Shown here: piece after piece, positions 25,456 through 34,159 of the stretch
How the letters are laid out: each line of letters opens with the position of its first letter
Position numbering within the stretch: position 1 is the stretch's first letter
Assembly (NCBI RefSeq): GCF_005154805.1
Contig: NZ_CP039728.1
Location: 62,001 to 126,000, forward strand
Direction of reading: 5' to 3'
From: Bacillus sp. S3
Lineage (GTDB): Bacteria > Bacillota > Bacilli > Bacillales > Cytobacillaceae
Length of the DNA stretch: 64,000 bases
The notes under the pieces: generated by a model
The model's database searches: none
What the model saw: only the letters and a program-made list of their open reading frames with translations
What the model was told of the DNA's origin: nothing
Program-made: the position numbers and the translations under genes

Positions 25456-26948
25456 ACGGTCGTTGTCTCACCTTTCGATTCATTCTTTTCAACAGTAACT
25501 TTTTTATTGAATATCCCCTTAAAAAATCCCGAGTTTTTCCTCTGCTTAACGAGAAAATCTGGCGGAAGGATATCCTCTATTAATGGTTGAACAGAGGAAT
25601 ATATTCTTTTTTGGTATTCCTTATAGTCATTTAAAAACATACCTTTCATTTGACACTGAAAAACATCTGTTGTTGAAAATGCAGGGAATGTAGTTTTAAT
25701 TTGATTAGCGAACAAGCCATTAAGCAGCTGATTCTTCATTAAACTTTGCTCAAAACGATTCCCAATAAAATGAGTTTTATCATGCTTTAACAAATTCATT
25801 ATTATTTCAACCGTCTGCGATTCAGACTCCTCTAAATACTGTATAGAAGGAATATCAGGCTCCAGAATAAAATAAATATGATCTGCAATATCCAACATGT
25901 CTTGGTAGAGCGCATATGGCCAATCGATACCTACATCCATGATTGTTACGATTGATGGAGAGGAGAAGAGTATTTTTATCATTTGTTCAAATGCTACATC
26001 TTCCTCTTTATAAATAGGTTCACTTGTTGGATGCTTGCATATAATATCTACTTTTTCTAATTGCCAGTTATATTCATAATCAAAGACAGAATTCCTCAGT
26101 TTATTAAGCTGATAGAATTTACTTCTATAGGCCTTCGTGTCATGGTGCCCAATAAAACGGTCATAGGTATATGCCTTTGAAAATGGGCTTTCAATATAAG
26201 TGGTTGTTACCCCAAGTTGAGTTAAAGCCCTGGCTAATATATGAGATATAAACGTGCTCCCGCTACGCGAAAAAGGACTACCAATCATAATTAATTTCTT
26301 ATTAACAGGAATGCCTACCACTTTTTCGGTGTTGTTCGTAATTTGTATTTTGTAATCACGTTTTATTACATTTTTATTAACAACTTTTTGGATAACCTTT
26401 TTTTCGATTACTTTTTGTACAACTGGCTTTTCCGTCTTTTCTTCCTTTGACGGACTTCTTTCTTCCTCTTTTTTTTCTTTTTCTGTTACCACAATCGATT
26501 CGATTGAATTCATTACTAAGAATTTTTCCACATTCGAAAAATGTGGTTTAGCTTGCAGCTGTACGATAAAATCATCCAGATCAAAGGAATTTTCATTAAT
26601 AATGTCCATGATCCCTAGGCTTACTAATTTGGTAAGTAATGAATCTCCCTTTGGTCGTTCACACATGAAAACAACTCGTAATGCATCATTATAAGTAACA
26701 CGGATATCTCGAATAAAGGTTAGTAATTCTTGCTCCTTTTGTTCTTCTCTTATAAAATCACTTTCAAGATAATAATCATGAAGAATAAGGATATCCGGTC
26801 TTTCCGATTGAACAATTTCAGTTAAATACCGTCTGTGAAAAACTTCTTGGGAGGATAAAACAAAGTTTTGATTTTTTTTTTCAAAGGTTTCCTTTAAGAT
26901 ATCCGTATAGGCTTTATCCCCTACCGCGATCAGTACTTTTTTTTGCAA
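25452..26948 (-). CDS. Second TadZ/CpaE-like protein with receiver-like N-terminus, 498 aa
   Basis: The start TTG at 26948 (LQKKVLIAVGDKAYTDILK) has AGGAG eight bases upstream. Residues 1-125 look like a receiver-type fold (PDILILHDYY, RVVFMCERP). A Lys/Glu-rich linker (about 155-215) leads to a MinD-like domain whose P-loop position reads GSPFSRSGSTF, without the catalytic lysine. IVTIMDVGIDWPYAL matches the Walker B strand. It is therefore probably a scaffolding ParA-like protein that does not hydrolyse ATP. First gene of the Tad operon, behind leader H. Confidence 0.7.
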   Translation of the reverse strand: MQKKVLIAVGDKAYTDILKETFEKKNQNFVLSSQEVFHRRYLTEIVQSERPDILILHDYYLESDFIREEQKEQELLTFIRDIRVTYNDALRVVFMCERPKGDSLLTKLVSLGIMDIINENSFDLDDFIVQLQAKPHFSNVEKFLVMNSIESIVVTEKEKKEEERSPSKEEKTEKPVVQKVIEKKVIQKVVNKNVIKRDYKIQITNNTEKVVGIPVNKKLIMIGSPFSRSGSTFISHILARALTQLGVTTTYIESPFSKAYTYDRFIGHHDTKAYRSKFYQLNKLRNSVFDYEYNWQLEKVDIICKHPTSEPIYKEEDVAFEQMIKILFSSPSIVTIMDVGIDWPYALYQDMLDIADHIYFILEPDIPSIQYLEESESQTVEIIMNLLKHDKTHFIGNRFEQSLMKNQLLNGLFANQIKTTFPAFSTTDVFQCQMKGMFLNDYKEYQKRIYSSVQPLIEDILPPDFLVKQRKNSGFFKGIFNKKVTVEKNESKGETTTV

Positions 26949-26963
26949 GTGCAACACTCCTGA

Positions 26964-27041
26964 AACAAAAAAATACCCGAAACACAGACCACTAGCAGTT
27001 ATTAAAAACTTGCTAGAAGTTTGTATCTCGGGTATTTCCCG
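26964..27041 (-). promoter_or_regulatory. Type 1 leader attenuator of the Tad operon (leader H)
   Basis: On the minus strand CGGG-AAATA-CCCG (27029-27041) forms a mini-hairpin. Its 3' half AAATACCCGA also pairs with TCGGGTATTT further on, giving an intrinsic terminator with a T-run (26964-27037). The two structures exclude each other. The first codon of the Tad operon lies about 16 bases after the T-run. Confidence 0.75.
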
Positions 27042-27077
27042 TTATGTATTAAGTTGTTTAATAGTCGATTGAGCGCC

Positions 27078-27150
27078 TCCTAATTTTCTTAGGAGGCATT
27101 AAAAAACTTTAAGAAAGGCTGCTGCAACCGGGCCTGGTTGCAACCCTTGT
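27078..27150. terminator. Two hairpins between the HD-GYP gene and the Tad leader
   Basis: GCCTCCTAA...TTAGGAGGC (27078-27100) and GCAACC...GGTTGC (27124-27148). The second lies about 30 bases beyond the stop of the HD-GYP gene and is followed on the minus strand by CTTTCTTAAAGTTTTTT, so it can terminate the upstream operon. Confidence 0.5.
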
Positions 27151-27179
27151 AACGATTTTACCACCTTTTTCCTCTGCAT

Positions 27180-27767
27180 TCAAGAGCCAGTTTTGTGGTT
27201 TAGGTAATATATTTTATTCAAGAAATCTTTAAATTCTATTGTTAAGTCAGGGTCGTAGTACTTACCGCTAAAGGAGCAAATCTCCCTTATTGCCTCATAT
27301 TGAGTTTTGCCTTCTTGATAGATGCGGCCATGAATCATAGCGTCGTAAGAGTCAACGATTCTAATCATGCGAGACAGCAAGGGAATCCCATCATTTATGC
27401 CTTGCAGACCGTAGTAACCGCTGCCATCCCAGTTTTCATGATGGAACCTTACAATTGAGGAATATTCAGCGGGGAGGCCTTTGATGTTTTTAACTATTTC
27501 TTGACCGTATTTAGTATGTAATTTAATCTTGTTGAATTCTTCTTGGGTTAATGGGCCTTTTTTATTCAATAAGGATTTAGGTATGTTTAGTTTTCCAATG
27601 TCGTGAATGATACCTAACAAGAAAATTTGTTCAGTGTCTTTTAATTTTAAATAGTTAGCAAATTGGTAAAGTAAATCACCTACCCTTTGGGAATGTCGGT
27701 AGGTACTCGAACAGTGTTCGAATAACTTACCGACAACCCTATGAGTTTCGGTAACTTGCATTTTCAT
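27180..27767 (-). CDS. HD-GYP-type phosphohydrolase domain protein, 195 aa
   Basis: A single HD-GYP domain: HSQRV, HDIGKLNIPKSLL and HHENWDGSGYYGLQG. The family hydrolyses cyclic di-GMP and related signals through a metal pair. The usual GYP triplet is GYY here, and no sensor or receiver domain is attached. It is the last gene of the operon that starts with the S1-domain protein, 10 bases after a Replic_Relax-like gene. A plasmid phosphodiesterase next to pilus genes could lower a second messenger to switch surface structures. Metal ligands appear to be present; the substrate is inferred. Confidence 0.8.
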   Translation of the reverse strand: MKMQVTETHRVVGKLFEHCSSTYRHSQRVGDLLYQFANYLKLKDTEQIFLLGIIHDIGKLNIPKSLLNKKGPLTQEEFNKIKLHTKYGQEIVKNIKGLPAEYSSIVRFHHENWDGSGYYGLQGINDGIPLLSRMIRIVDSYDAMIHGRIYQEGKTQYEAIREICSFSGKYYDPDLTIEFKDFLNKIYYLNHKTGS

Positions 27768-27777
27768 ACCCTCTTTT

Positions 27778-28737
27778 TTAAAATTCTAGTTTAATTCTTT
27801 TTAGTTTTTCCTTATTAGGGCGGTAAAAGGCGGTATTAAAACCATCGTGAAGCAAATCTTCTTCTACACAAACCCAAACATGGAAAGGAAAATTATCCAG
27901 CATTAACTCTTTATGAAGGTGTTCCGCTACAGTAAGAGTTGAAGTAAAAATAACTACAAAAGCAGGATTATCTGGGAATTCACTTATTGGAATAGTTCCG
28001 TAACGCTCATATACGTTTTTCCAAACATTAAGCTTATCTTTAAAGTACCCTATAAAGTTTTGATTCATCTGTGCTCGATCAATTAAGAAATTTACATTTC
28101 CATTCACTGTTCTAATTTCTGCAGCACCGAGCGGAAATTTGAGTTTTTGATTGTTTGCAATGACAGCATTCCATTTCCATTTGTGCACGATCTTCTTCTC
28201 TGTCATTTGGCAACGTAACTCATTCATAGCAATAAAACGTTTTATTGCCCCGATTCCGTAATCGTCCCAACGATTGGGATTCATAAAAAAATCTTCGTTG
28301 TAATAATGCTTCAGAAGTTTGAACCCTGCTATCCCCAAAGTAAAAGGAGCCGGTGGCTTAACTTTTTCTTCTTGCCCTCGAATTCTAACTTTCCAGCGGT
28401 CAACCAATCCGGAAGTTCTGAATTTGTCCAATCGCTTTGAAGTTTGAGAAGGACTCATTACACTTTGCATATATCTTCTTAACTGGTCTTCATTCGCACA
28501 TATAGCATCGCCAAGTACCTTCAATAAGATAAGGTCAGTGTCGTCGATTCTACCTCTCCTTAAAAGGTCAATAACACCCTCTTGAGTAGTATAAGGATAA
28601 TATTTCTTCGGCAACACCTTACTACCTTTCAGGAAGGGGTGATCCCATAAAGGTACTTCGCCTTTCTTGGTAGTAAATAAAGGATAATCCAGGTTGTCAA
28701 AAGCAACCGGCTCAAAATCTTTTGCTACTGATTCCAT
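27778..28737 (-). CDS. Replic_Relax-like winged-helix protein, 319 aa
   Basis: Residues about 65-120 look like a winged helix (DLILLKVLGDAICANEDQLR, then SKRLDKFRTSGLVDRWKV). A central nuclease-like alpha/beta region follows (AAEIRTVNGNVNFLID). This order is that of the replication-relaxation family found on Gram-positive conjugative plasmids. The ATG overlaps the stop of the upstream S1 gene by one base. A second family member lies at 32737-34017. Role in plasmid replication or mobilisation is inferred. Confidence 0.55.
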   Translation of the reverse strand: MESVAKDFEPVAFDNLDYPLFTTKKGEVPLWDHPFLKGSKVLPKKYYPYTTQEGVIDLLRRGRIDDTDLILLKVLGDAICANEDQLRRYMQSVMSPSQTSKRLDKFRTSGLVDRWKVRIRGQEEKVKPPAPFTLGIAGFKLLKHYYNEDFFMNPNRWDDYGIGAIKRFIAMNELRCQMTEKKIVHKWKWNAVIANNQKLKFPLGAAEIRTVNGNVNFLIDRAQMNQNFIGYFKDKLNVWKNVYERYGTIPISEFPDNPAFVVIFTSTLTVAEHLHKELMLDNFPFHVWVCVEEDLLHDGFNTAFYRPNKEKLKRIKLEF

Positions 28738-29630
28738 TATTCAAAAAGAAAAGCTCCAAGATCTTTGCGCTTCTTTTTACCCCTTGGATATCCAACGATT
28801 ACAACTTTTGCCTGACGTTTCTTTCTATCAATGCTACGGACAGTACAGGAAACAATATCTCCAACAATTGGCTCTTCAAGATAAGACGGTTTGATACCTT
28901 TTACTTCTAAACCAACATCAAGCTGTACGAAAATCCCATGAACTGGGTCAACACCACTAATTTTACCTGCAATTGTTGACATATCCTTTAAGCGTTCAAG
29001 CTTTTTGAATGGATCTTCAAGCGTGTGTCTTCTGCTAACTTGGATAAGATTGTTTTCCTTATCAAATCGAAGGACTTTAACTTGGATTTTTTCACCGCGA
29101 TCAACTTCTTGTTCAAGGCTGCGGCCACGTTCCCAACTCCAGTCATTCGGTAGCATGAAGCAGTCAGCACCATTAATACGGACAAATACTCTACGGCTCT
29201 TACGGTTAAAGCCCCAAACTGTTCCTTCAAAAACTCTTTCTTCAAGATTATTTCTGTCTTGTAATTCCTGAAGTTCTTCAAGGAAGCGTTCCTTTTTAAT
29301 TTGGTCTGCCTTTCTTACGCTTACTACAGCAGTTTTATCTTCAAGGTCCAAATGGTCAATAATGAATTCCTGCATTGTTCCGGTGAATCCGTTAAGGGTT
29401 TTGAATTCAAAATCGGAAAATTCATTTGCCGGGCAGTATGCAGTTACCCCTCCTTCTAGTAGGAATACTGCAATTTCAGTTTCTTTTTCAACATACTTGC
29501 CGTCTTCCAGAACCTTCCCTTTCTTTGTTCCTACAGAAGTAATTACTCCTTTGACGATCTCCCTATTCCGTTTCAAACGTGCAAGGTTTTCTAATTGCAA
29601 ATCAGACGACCATGATTGTGATACAGTCAT
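28737..29630 (-). CDS. S1-domain RNA-binding-like protein, 297 aa
   Basis: Three OB/S1-like segments can be seen: residues about 25-105 (VKGVITSVGTKKGKV ... VVSVRKAD), 130-195 (FEGTVWGFNRKSRRVFVRI ... NLIQVSRRH) and 215-280 (IAGKISGVDPVHGIFVQLD). S1 repeats bind RNA. It is the first gene of its operon, behind leader G, whose structure suggests control at the RNA level. A role as RNA chaperone or antitermination partner for the plasmid leaders is possible but untested. Confidence 0.7.
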   Translation of the reverse strand: MTVSQSWSSDLQLENLARLKRNREIVKGVITSVGTKKGKVLEDGKYVEKETEIAVFLLEGGVTAYCPANEFSDFEFKTLNGFTGTMQEFIIDHLDLEDKTAVVSVRKADQIKKERFLEELQELQDRNNLEERVFEGTVWGFNRKSRRVFVRINGADCFMLPNDWSWERGRSLEQEVDRGEKIQVKVLRFDKENNLIQVSRRHTLEDPFKKLERLKDMSTIAGKISGVDPVHGIFVQLDVGLEVKGIKPSYLEEPIVGDIVSCTVRSIDRKKRQAKVVIVGYPRGKKKRKDLGAFLFE

Positions 29631-29692
29631 TTTGTTTTATCCCCCAAAATATTTAGTTTAGGATTAGCAACAAAAACAAACGTAAATAGAAC

Positions 29693-29750
29693 GCAAAAAG
29701 ACCCAAATACAGAGTAGTGCTAACTCTACTCTGTATTTGGGTCTGTCCCA
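29693..29750 (-). promoter_or_regulatory. Type 1 leader attenuator of the S1-protein operon (leader G)
   Basis: The mini-hairpin TGGG-ACAGA-CCCA lies at 29738-29750. Its 3' half starts a near-perfect 19-bp terminator stem (AGACCCAAATACAGAGTAG with CTACTCTGTATTTGGGTCT) followed by TTTTTG, all before the first gene. Same design as leaders A, B, D, F and H. Confidence 0.8.
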
Positions 29751-29799
29751 TTAAAAAATTAATTTGTCGATTGCTGTAATCCTTAAGCAAAAGTTTAGT

Positions 29800-30036
29800 A
29801 TAGTTTGGAAGGTTTTTCAATATATATTTTTTAGCAGTGATTAAAATTGTTACTTCAAAAGTTTAAAGTTTTCATCATAATAATGAAGTTCAGCAAAGTT
29901 TATTCCATCCGAACTTGCTATTGCTTCGAAGCCTATTTGCTAATATTAATTACCTAGAATGTTTAAATATTGGATGTTTTATTTCTACCCATAGATATGG
30001 CTTCCATTAGTATTTTGCGAATGCTGCTTAAAATGA
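29800..30036. other. Non-coding stretch between two minus-strand operons
   Basis: AT-rich, without an open frame that has a credible start. It probably carries the promoter of the S1 operon; a TATACT box is seen near 29814-29819 (minus), but I cannot fit a convincing -35. Confidence 0.35.
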
Positions 30037-30064
30037 TAAAAAAGAACCGCATTATCGCGGTCCC
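30037..30064 (-). terminator. Terminator of the coupling-protein operon
   Basis: GGACCGCGATAATGCGGTTC folds into a compact hairpin followed by TTTTTT on the minus strand, seven bases after the stop of the coupling-protein gene. Confidence 0.85.
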
Positions 30065-30070
30065 GAAAAT

Positions 30071-32740
30071 CTAATCCTCCATATCACTGTAAAATGCCAG
30101 TACAGTTTCCTTCTTCGGAGGCTCTACTTTACTGAGCTCATCCTCTAGTTCTTTTACCAATTCCTCCTGTTCTGGCCCTAAGTACGTCCTTTCAGGCTCT
30201 TTCTCTACAGATGGGGTCTCTTTCTTTATAAAAGAACCAAGATTAACTTCTTCTGGTTCCTCCGTTTCATCTTTATCAGAAGGGTTGTCATTAACCGTTT
30301 CATCATTATGGCTATGTTTTTCTGCCTTTAATGGTATTTCCTCTTCATCGTTATCAAGAAGTTCATCCCTGTCATAAGTAAAATCAAGCGGTTTATCCGC
30401 TCCAGAGTAGACAACAAGTGGTGAGCTCTCTTTAGAAGAAGAATCCTCCTCTTTATTTACGACTATTTGTTCGATGACTTCGGTTTCATCCTCAACTGTA
30501 AATTCTTCAACAAGTTCAGGTGTGGCATCAGCGACAATACCATACCGGTTAGTGGACCAAATCTCAGCTGCAGTTTCCTCCACTTTAATAATTGCTTCAG
30601 TAAATTCAGGTTTAGGGACGAAATTTGCATCAATTTGCTTTACTGGCATAGGCTCATTATTCGAAACAATTTTAACAGCACATTGGAAAGGCTTCTGGAA
30701 AATGATATCACTTGGCGAAAGAATGGCATCTTTGGTCTTTTGATAGGAATTACCCAACCGTAACATTGGCTTTTCCTGTAATGGGCTAACGGCCTGTTCT
30801 GAAATACCCTCTTCAAACTTCTCTTTTTCTCCGAACATTTTAGAGAAAAGTTGTGCATCGAAGTCTGGAATATCACCGTAAACCATTTTATGCCTAAGAG
30901 TACCTAATAGGGTGTGCATATAGGTTTCACCATATTTATCTGCAAGTTGGGCAACTGTCTGGGCAACAACCGTAACAATCGTTTTGTATTTACGAGATTG
31001 AGCGGGAAACTCTTTAAATGGTTGATAAATATAATCCGGGAATTCGTCCACAATAATATGATGGAAGTTAGATATGTTAGGAGTCCTCCGGAATACTGCA
31101 TTCTGTAAGCTTAATAAAACGAGTTTTCCTAATACGTTGGATAGGCCACCGAGCTCTCCTTTGGCACTATTGACCAATAAAACGCCTCCGCTCTCTAGAT
31201 GCCGATCAAAATCAAAATCAGACTTTCCGAATAAAACACGACGGATTAATGGACTGGCTCCAATATCATTAAGAATGTTTCGTAACCCCTGAACATACTC
31301 CGCTTTAGCATCATAAAACGCAGGCTGCCCTCTGTACTCACCATGCTTTACTACTACGGGAACCATTCCCGCTCCTGCTCTTTCAGTTTGAGGAAGAAGA
31401 TTGTTATCAAACCATTCATCAATTTGCTTTACAATTGCCCAATGGTTCCGTTCATCTCGATTTTCAATAAGGTCAATGTTTTCTGGAAACGTCTCTTTCA
31501 GTTTAAGGTGCATTAATCGCACCAGCTGCGGGTTATCATACATTTTCAGAAGCATATCGAAAGTTACTTCTTGCTCGGGCTTATGAAGCTTAAGAAGGTA
31601 GATGTAATGCTTTAAATGATTTCGTTCTGACTGCTGGAAGAAGAAGTTACTCTGTCCGCCTTCCGCTAATCCCTCAATAACCATTGAAAATGCTTCAGCT
31701 ACTTTTTCAACTGGCCCCTGCATAGGATTTATGCTTGGGGTTTCGGGATTAGTTGGGTCAATATAGAATACAGACTCTTCAGGTATTCCATGAGCCTTTA
31801 CAAGCTGAAATGCTTTTTGGCAAAGGTCGTTAGAAGGCTCGATAACAGATATACCATTCAAATACATGCCTTTCACATGTTCCGAATGGTAATCCTCCCG
31901 TTTATAGATATTTGGATAATCATTAATAAAGCGACTCATCCAGTGTAGATCCTGGTTAATTGTAGGTAAAACCAATGCTGCTGTTTTACCAGTACCAATA
32001 CTACCGATGATAACATTGTTTAGTGTCCTGTCTCGGCCTGGCTGTACAACTAACTCTCTTGTTTCAGAATCAGGTCCCAAAACAACATCTGGCCAATGCT
32101 CTGTTTTCTCCATTTTGAACCATTTCTGTAAAAAGACATTGGTGAATTCAAATTTCTTGAAAGCTTCTTTTAAATCAGCGGAATATAAAGAGTACTGTCC
32201 CGCAAGCCAAAAAAGTATCATACCTATTACGATTGTCGGAATAAACATAATTGTTAGCAATAAGGTATTTGTGTCCCCTACTGCAACTGTAAGCCATATA
32301 TTATCTACTACAAGGGTATTAATCTTTTCACCCATATAGGGTAACAACGTATTATAGACCGGTGCGGATATTAGCCAAATATAATGTAAGCCAATTCCGA
32401 TAAACATGTTCCAAAACCACAATCGCCTCCAAGCAGTTTTTTTAAATCTTTCAAATTTCGTACTCGCCAACCAACCAACAATAAGCCATACGGTTGAAAT
32501 TATGAAAAGTACAAATCCAGGCTTTGTTGAATCTCCGAATAAGAAAAAACTAGGAATACCTTCTAGGAATTGCCCTCCCATTAAGAAGAGATAGTTAAAT
32601 GTTGCTCTTAGAGAAAAGTACAATGAAACGATTCCGATTAAATTCATTGAAATAAGTGGCAATCTTGGTTTTAGCCATTTTCCGAATAATATCAGTTTTT
32701 CTTTTGTAAATTCTTTCATAGCTATCAGTTTTTCCTTCAT
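30071..32740 (-). CDS. VirD4/TraG-type type IV coupling protein, 889 aa
   Basis: Four hydrophobic segments lie in the first 185 residues (about 30-55, 74-93, 107-127, 159-182). Walker A is GSIGTGKT (246-253), and HHIIVDEFPDYIY matches Walker B. VVVPVVVKH-type and AQSRKYKTIVTVVAQTVAQL segments are typical of coupling ATPases. The last 170 residues are acidic and low in complexity, a common tail for binding substrates. The protein brings the DNA-relaxase complex to the secretion channel. Its ATG overlaps the stop of the Replic_Relax gene (ATGA). The VirB4 operon that would form the channel begins at 58 kb. Confidence 0.9.
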   Translation of the reverse strand: MKEKLIAMKEFTKEKLILFGKWLKPRLPLISMNLIGIVSLYFSLRATFNYLFLMGGQFLEGIPSFFLFGDSTKPGFVLFIISTVWLIVGWLASTKFERFKKTAWRRLWFWNMFIGIGLHYIWLISAPVYNTLLPYMGEKINTLVVDNIWLTVAVGDTNTLLLTIMFIPTIVIGMILFWLAGQYSLYSADLKEAFKKFEFTNVFLQKWFKMEKTEHWPDVVLGPDSETRELVVQPGRDRTLNNVIIGSIGTGKTAALVLPTINQDLHWMSRFINDYPNIYKREDYHSEHVKGMYLNGISVIEPSNDLCQKAFQLVKAHGIPEESVFYIDPTNPETPSINPMQGPVEKVAEAFSMVIEGLAEGGQSNFFFQQSERNHLKHYIYLLKLHKPEQEVTFDMLLKMYDNPQLVRLMHLKLKETFPENIDLIENRDERNHWAIVKQIDEWFDNNLLPQTERAGAGMVPVVVKHGEYRGQPAFYDAKAEYVQGLRNILNDIGASPLIRRVLFGKSDFDFDRHLESGGVLLVNSAKGELGGLSNVLGKLVLLSLQNAVFRRTPNISNFHHIIVDEFPDYIYQPFKEFPAQSRKYKTIVTVVAQTVAQLADKYGETYMHTLLGTLRHKMVYGDIPDFDAQLFSKMFGEKEKFEEGISEQAVSPLQEKPMLRLGNSYQKTKDAILSPSDIIFQKPFQCAVKIVSNNEPMPVKQIDANFVPKPEFTEAIIKVEETAAEIWSTNRYGIVADATPELVEEFTVEDETEVIEQIVVNKEEDSSSKESSPLVVYSGADKPLDFTYDRDELLDNDEEEIPLKAEKHSHNDETVNDNPSDKDETEEPEEVNLGSFIKKETPSVEKEPERTYLGPEQEELVKELEDELSKVEPPKKETVLAFYSDMED

Positions 32741-34017
32741 AAAAGAATCCCCGCCCCTTTCTTGAATTGGTTTGCATTTTTGTAGAACGGTGGACTATCT
32801 ATGTCACTCATAAGCCTCTCTTTAACTCCAAAAACAACATGCTGCATTATCGGCTTCCCCAAGGAATCATATTCAAATTCCGAAGTAGACCTGTAAATAG
32901 CAATAATTTTATTAACCTTTTGCTTAAATCTCTTTTCCATCCGCAAGGTATTGAGATAATTTAATTCATCTAAACACTTACAACTGCCCTCTTCCATCAG
33001 TTTAATTAACACAACCTTTCTTTTCTCACTATCACCATCCTTCAATAAGACGTGAGCATCTGCGTATAAGTCATTACTAACTTCCGGTAGGTAAAAATCA
33101 TTTGCGTTCAATTGCTCAATTTCGTAATTGAAATTGTTATTCATAATCAAAAGTGTTTGAATGGCCTCGATTTCACTTGAACGTAATTCATCAATCAATT
33201 TTGATTGCCCTGTTAAGATACTGCAGGCCATATGATGGGCTTTATTCATAGGAGCAACATAGAAATGCAAGTTTGAATGAACATGAGCGTTAGCGCCGAT
33301 GATTGCTCTTTTCACATTTGCTACCCGGCCACTTCGATCTAAGCCAAATTCTTTCTGATACCTGAAAAACTTATCTTGATTGTCCATGATTACAATTAAA
33401 ACATGATGATTTTCGTCCGGACGGTCCGTAGCGTACTTTACATACTTATCAATTTTGGCTTCAATAGCGTTAAGATTTTCATTACCGGTATCAATCTCTA
33501 TATTTAAGAAACCGAATTGATTAGTAAGTATCCAGTCAGGAACTATAAGAGGAGAGGAAGATTCATTTCCCTTTTCGATATATGGCATTGAGGCGGGTGA
33601 ATATGAGAAAACTTCCATATTTAACTTCTTAACCTCGACGAGTGTTCGAACAACGACATCTCTAATACCAAAATAATGGTCTGTTTGATTAACAGGTGCT
33701 GCCAACTCTTTATAGTGAGTATCTCCTGGGACAATTTCTCCTTCATTCACAAGGATATAATAGCCATTTTTAGTTAATCGATAATAGACAGTACGATCCC
33801 CATACTTCTTATCAACTACAATTTTTTCTTCCCGCCAGCGTTGGAACTTCTTAGCTAAAGTAGTGTGCTTCACACTATAAAGAGATTCAGCATAATATTT
33901 AAGTTCTTTTAGCGACAAAATTCGGTGGTCAAATATTAGCTTTAGTAATTCTATATCCCGCTCAGTTAGCCAAACGCCCGATTTCCCTTTCCCAAAGTTG
34001 TAGATTTTTTTATCCAT
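32737..34017 (-). CDS. Replication-relaxation (Replic_Relax) family protein, 426 aa
   Basis: The start ATG at 34017 (MDKKIYNFGKGKSGVWLTER) has AAGGAGG at ideal spacing. A winged helix occupies residues about 18-90 (DIELLKLIFDHRILSLKELKYY ... YRLTKNGYYIL). The centre has PDWILTNQFGFLNIEIDTGNE, typical of the family, which carries a PD-(D/E)xK-like core. These proteins are found beside coupling-protein genes on Gram-positive conjugative plasmids and probably act at oriT or in replication. First gene of the coupling operon, behind leader F. Confidence 0.75.
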   Translation of the reverse strand: MDKKIYNFGKGKSGVWLTERDIELLKLIFDHRILSLKELKYYAESLYSVKHTTLAKKFQRWREEKIVVDKKYGDRTVYYRLTKNGYYILVNEGEIVPGDTHYKELAAPVNQTDHYFGIRDVVVRTLVEVKKLNMEVFSYSPASMPYIEKGNESSSPLIVPDWILTNQFGFLNIEIDTGNENLNAIEAKIDKYVKYATDRPDENHHVLIVIMDNQDKFFRYQKEFGLDRSGRVANVKRAIIGANAHVHSNLHFYVAPMNKAHHMACSILTGQSKLIDELRSSEIEAIQTLLIMNNNFNYEIEQLNANDFYLPEVSNDLYADAHVLLKDGDSEKRKVVLIKLMEEGSCKCLDELNYLNTLRMEKRFKQKVNKIIAIYRSTSEFEYDSLGKPIMQHVVFGVKERLMSDIDSPPFYKNANQFKKGAGILL

Positions 34018-34033
34018 GCAAACCTCCTTAAGA

Positions 34034-34099
34034 AAACAAAAAGTACCCACGAATAAACAAAGCCACAATAATAGCTTTGAATTTCGAGGGTACTTCCCT
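34034..34099 (-). promoter_or_regulatory. Type 1 leader attenuator of the coupling-protein operon (leader F)
   Basis: The mini-hairpin AGGG-AAGTA-CCCT lies at 34087-34099; its 3' half is also part of the terminator arm AAGTACCC(T)CGAA, which pairs with TTCG(T)GGGTACTT and runs into TTTTTGTTTTC. Confidence 0.75.
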
Positions 34100-34123
34100 T
34101 TTGTATATGTAGTTTTCTCAGTC

Positions 34124-34153
34124 AGTATATCATCTTAAACTCTCAATCTTCAA
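34124..34153 (-). promoter_or_regulatory. Promoter of the coupling-protein operon
   Basis: On the minus strand TTGAAG (34148-34153) and TATACT (34124-34129) are 18 bases apart, upstream of leader F. Confidence 0.65.
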
Positions 34154-34159
34154 TAAAAA

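Noticed and set aside
26964..27041. Known cyclic di-GMP riboswitch in the leaders
   Set aside because: The conserved GEMM core is not present in any of the leaders, despite the HD-GYP gene nearby.
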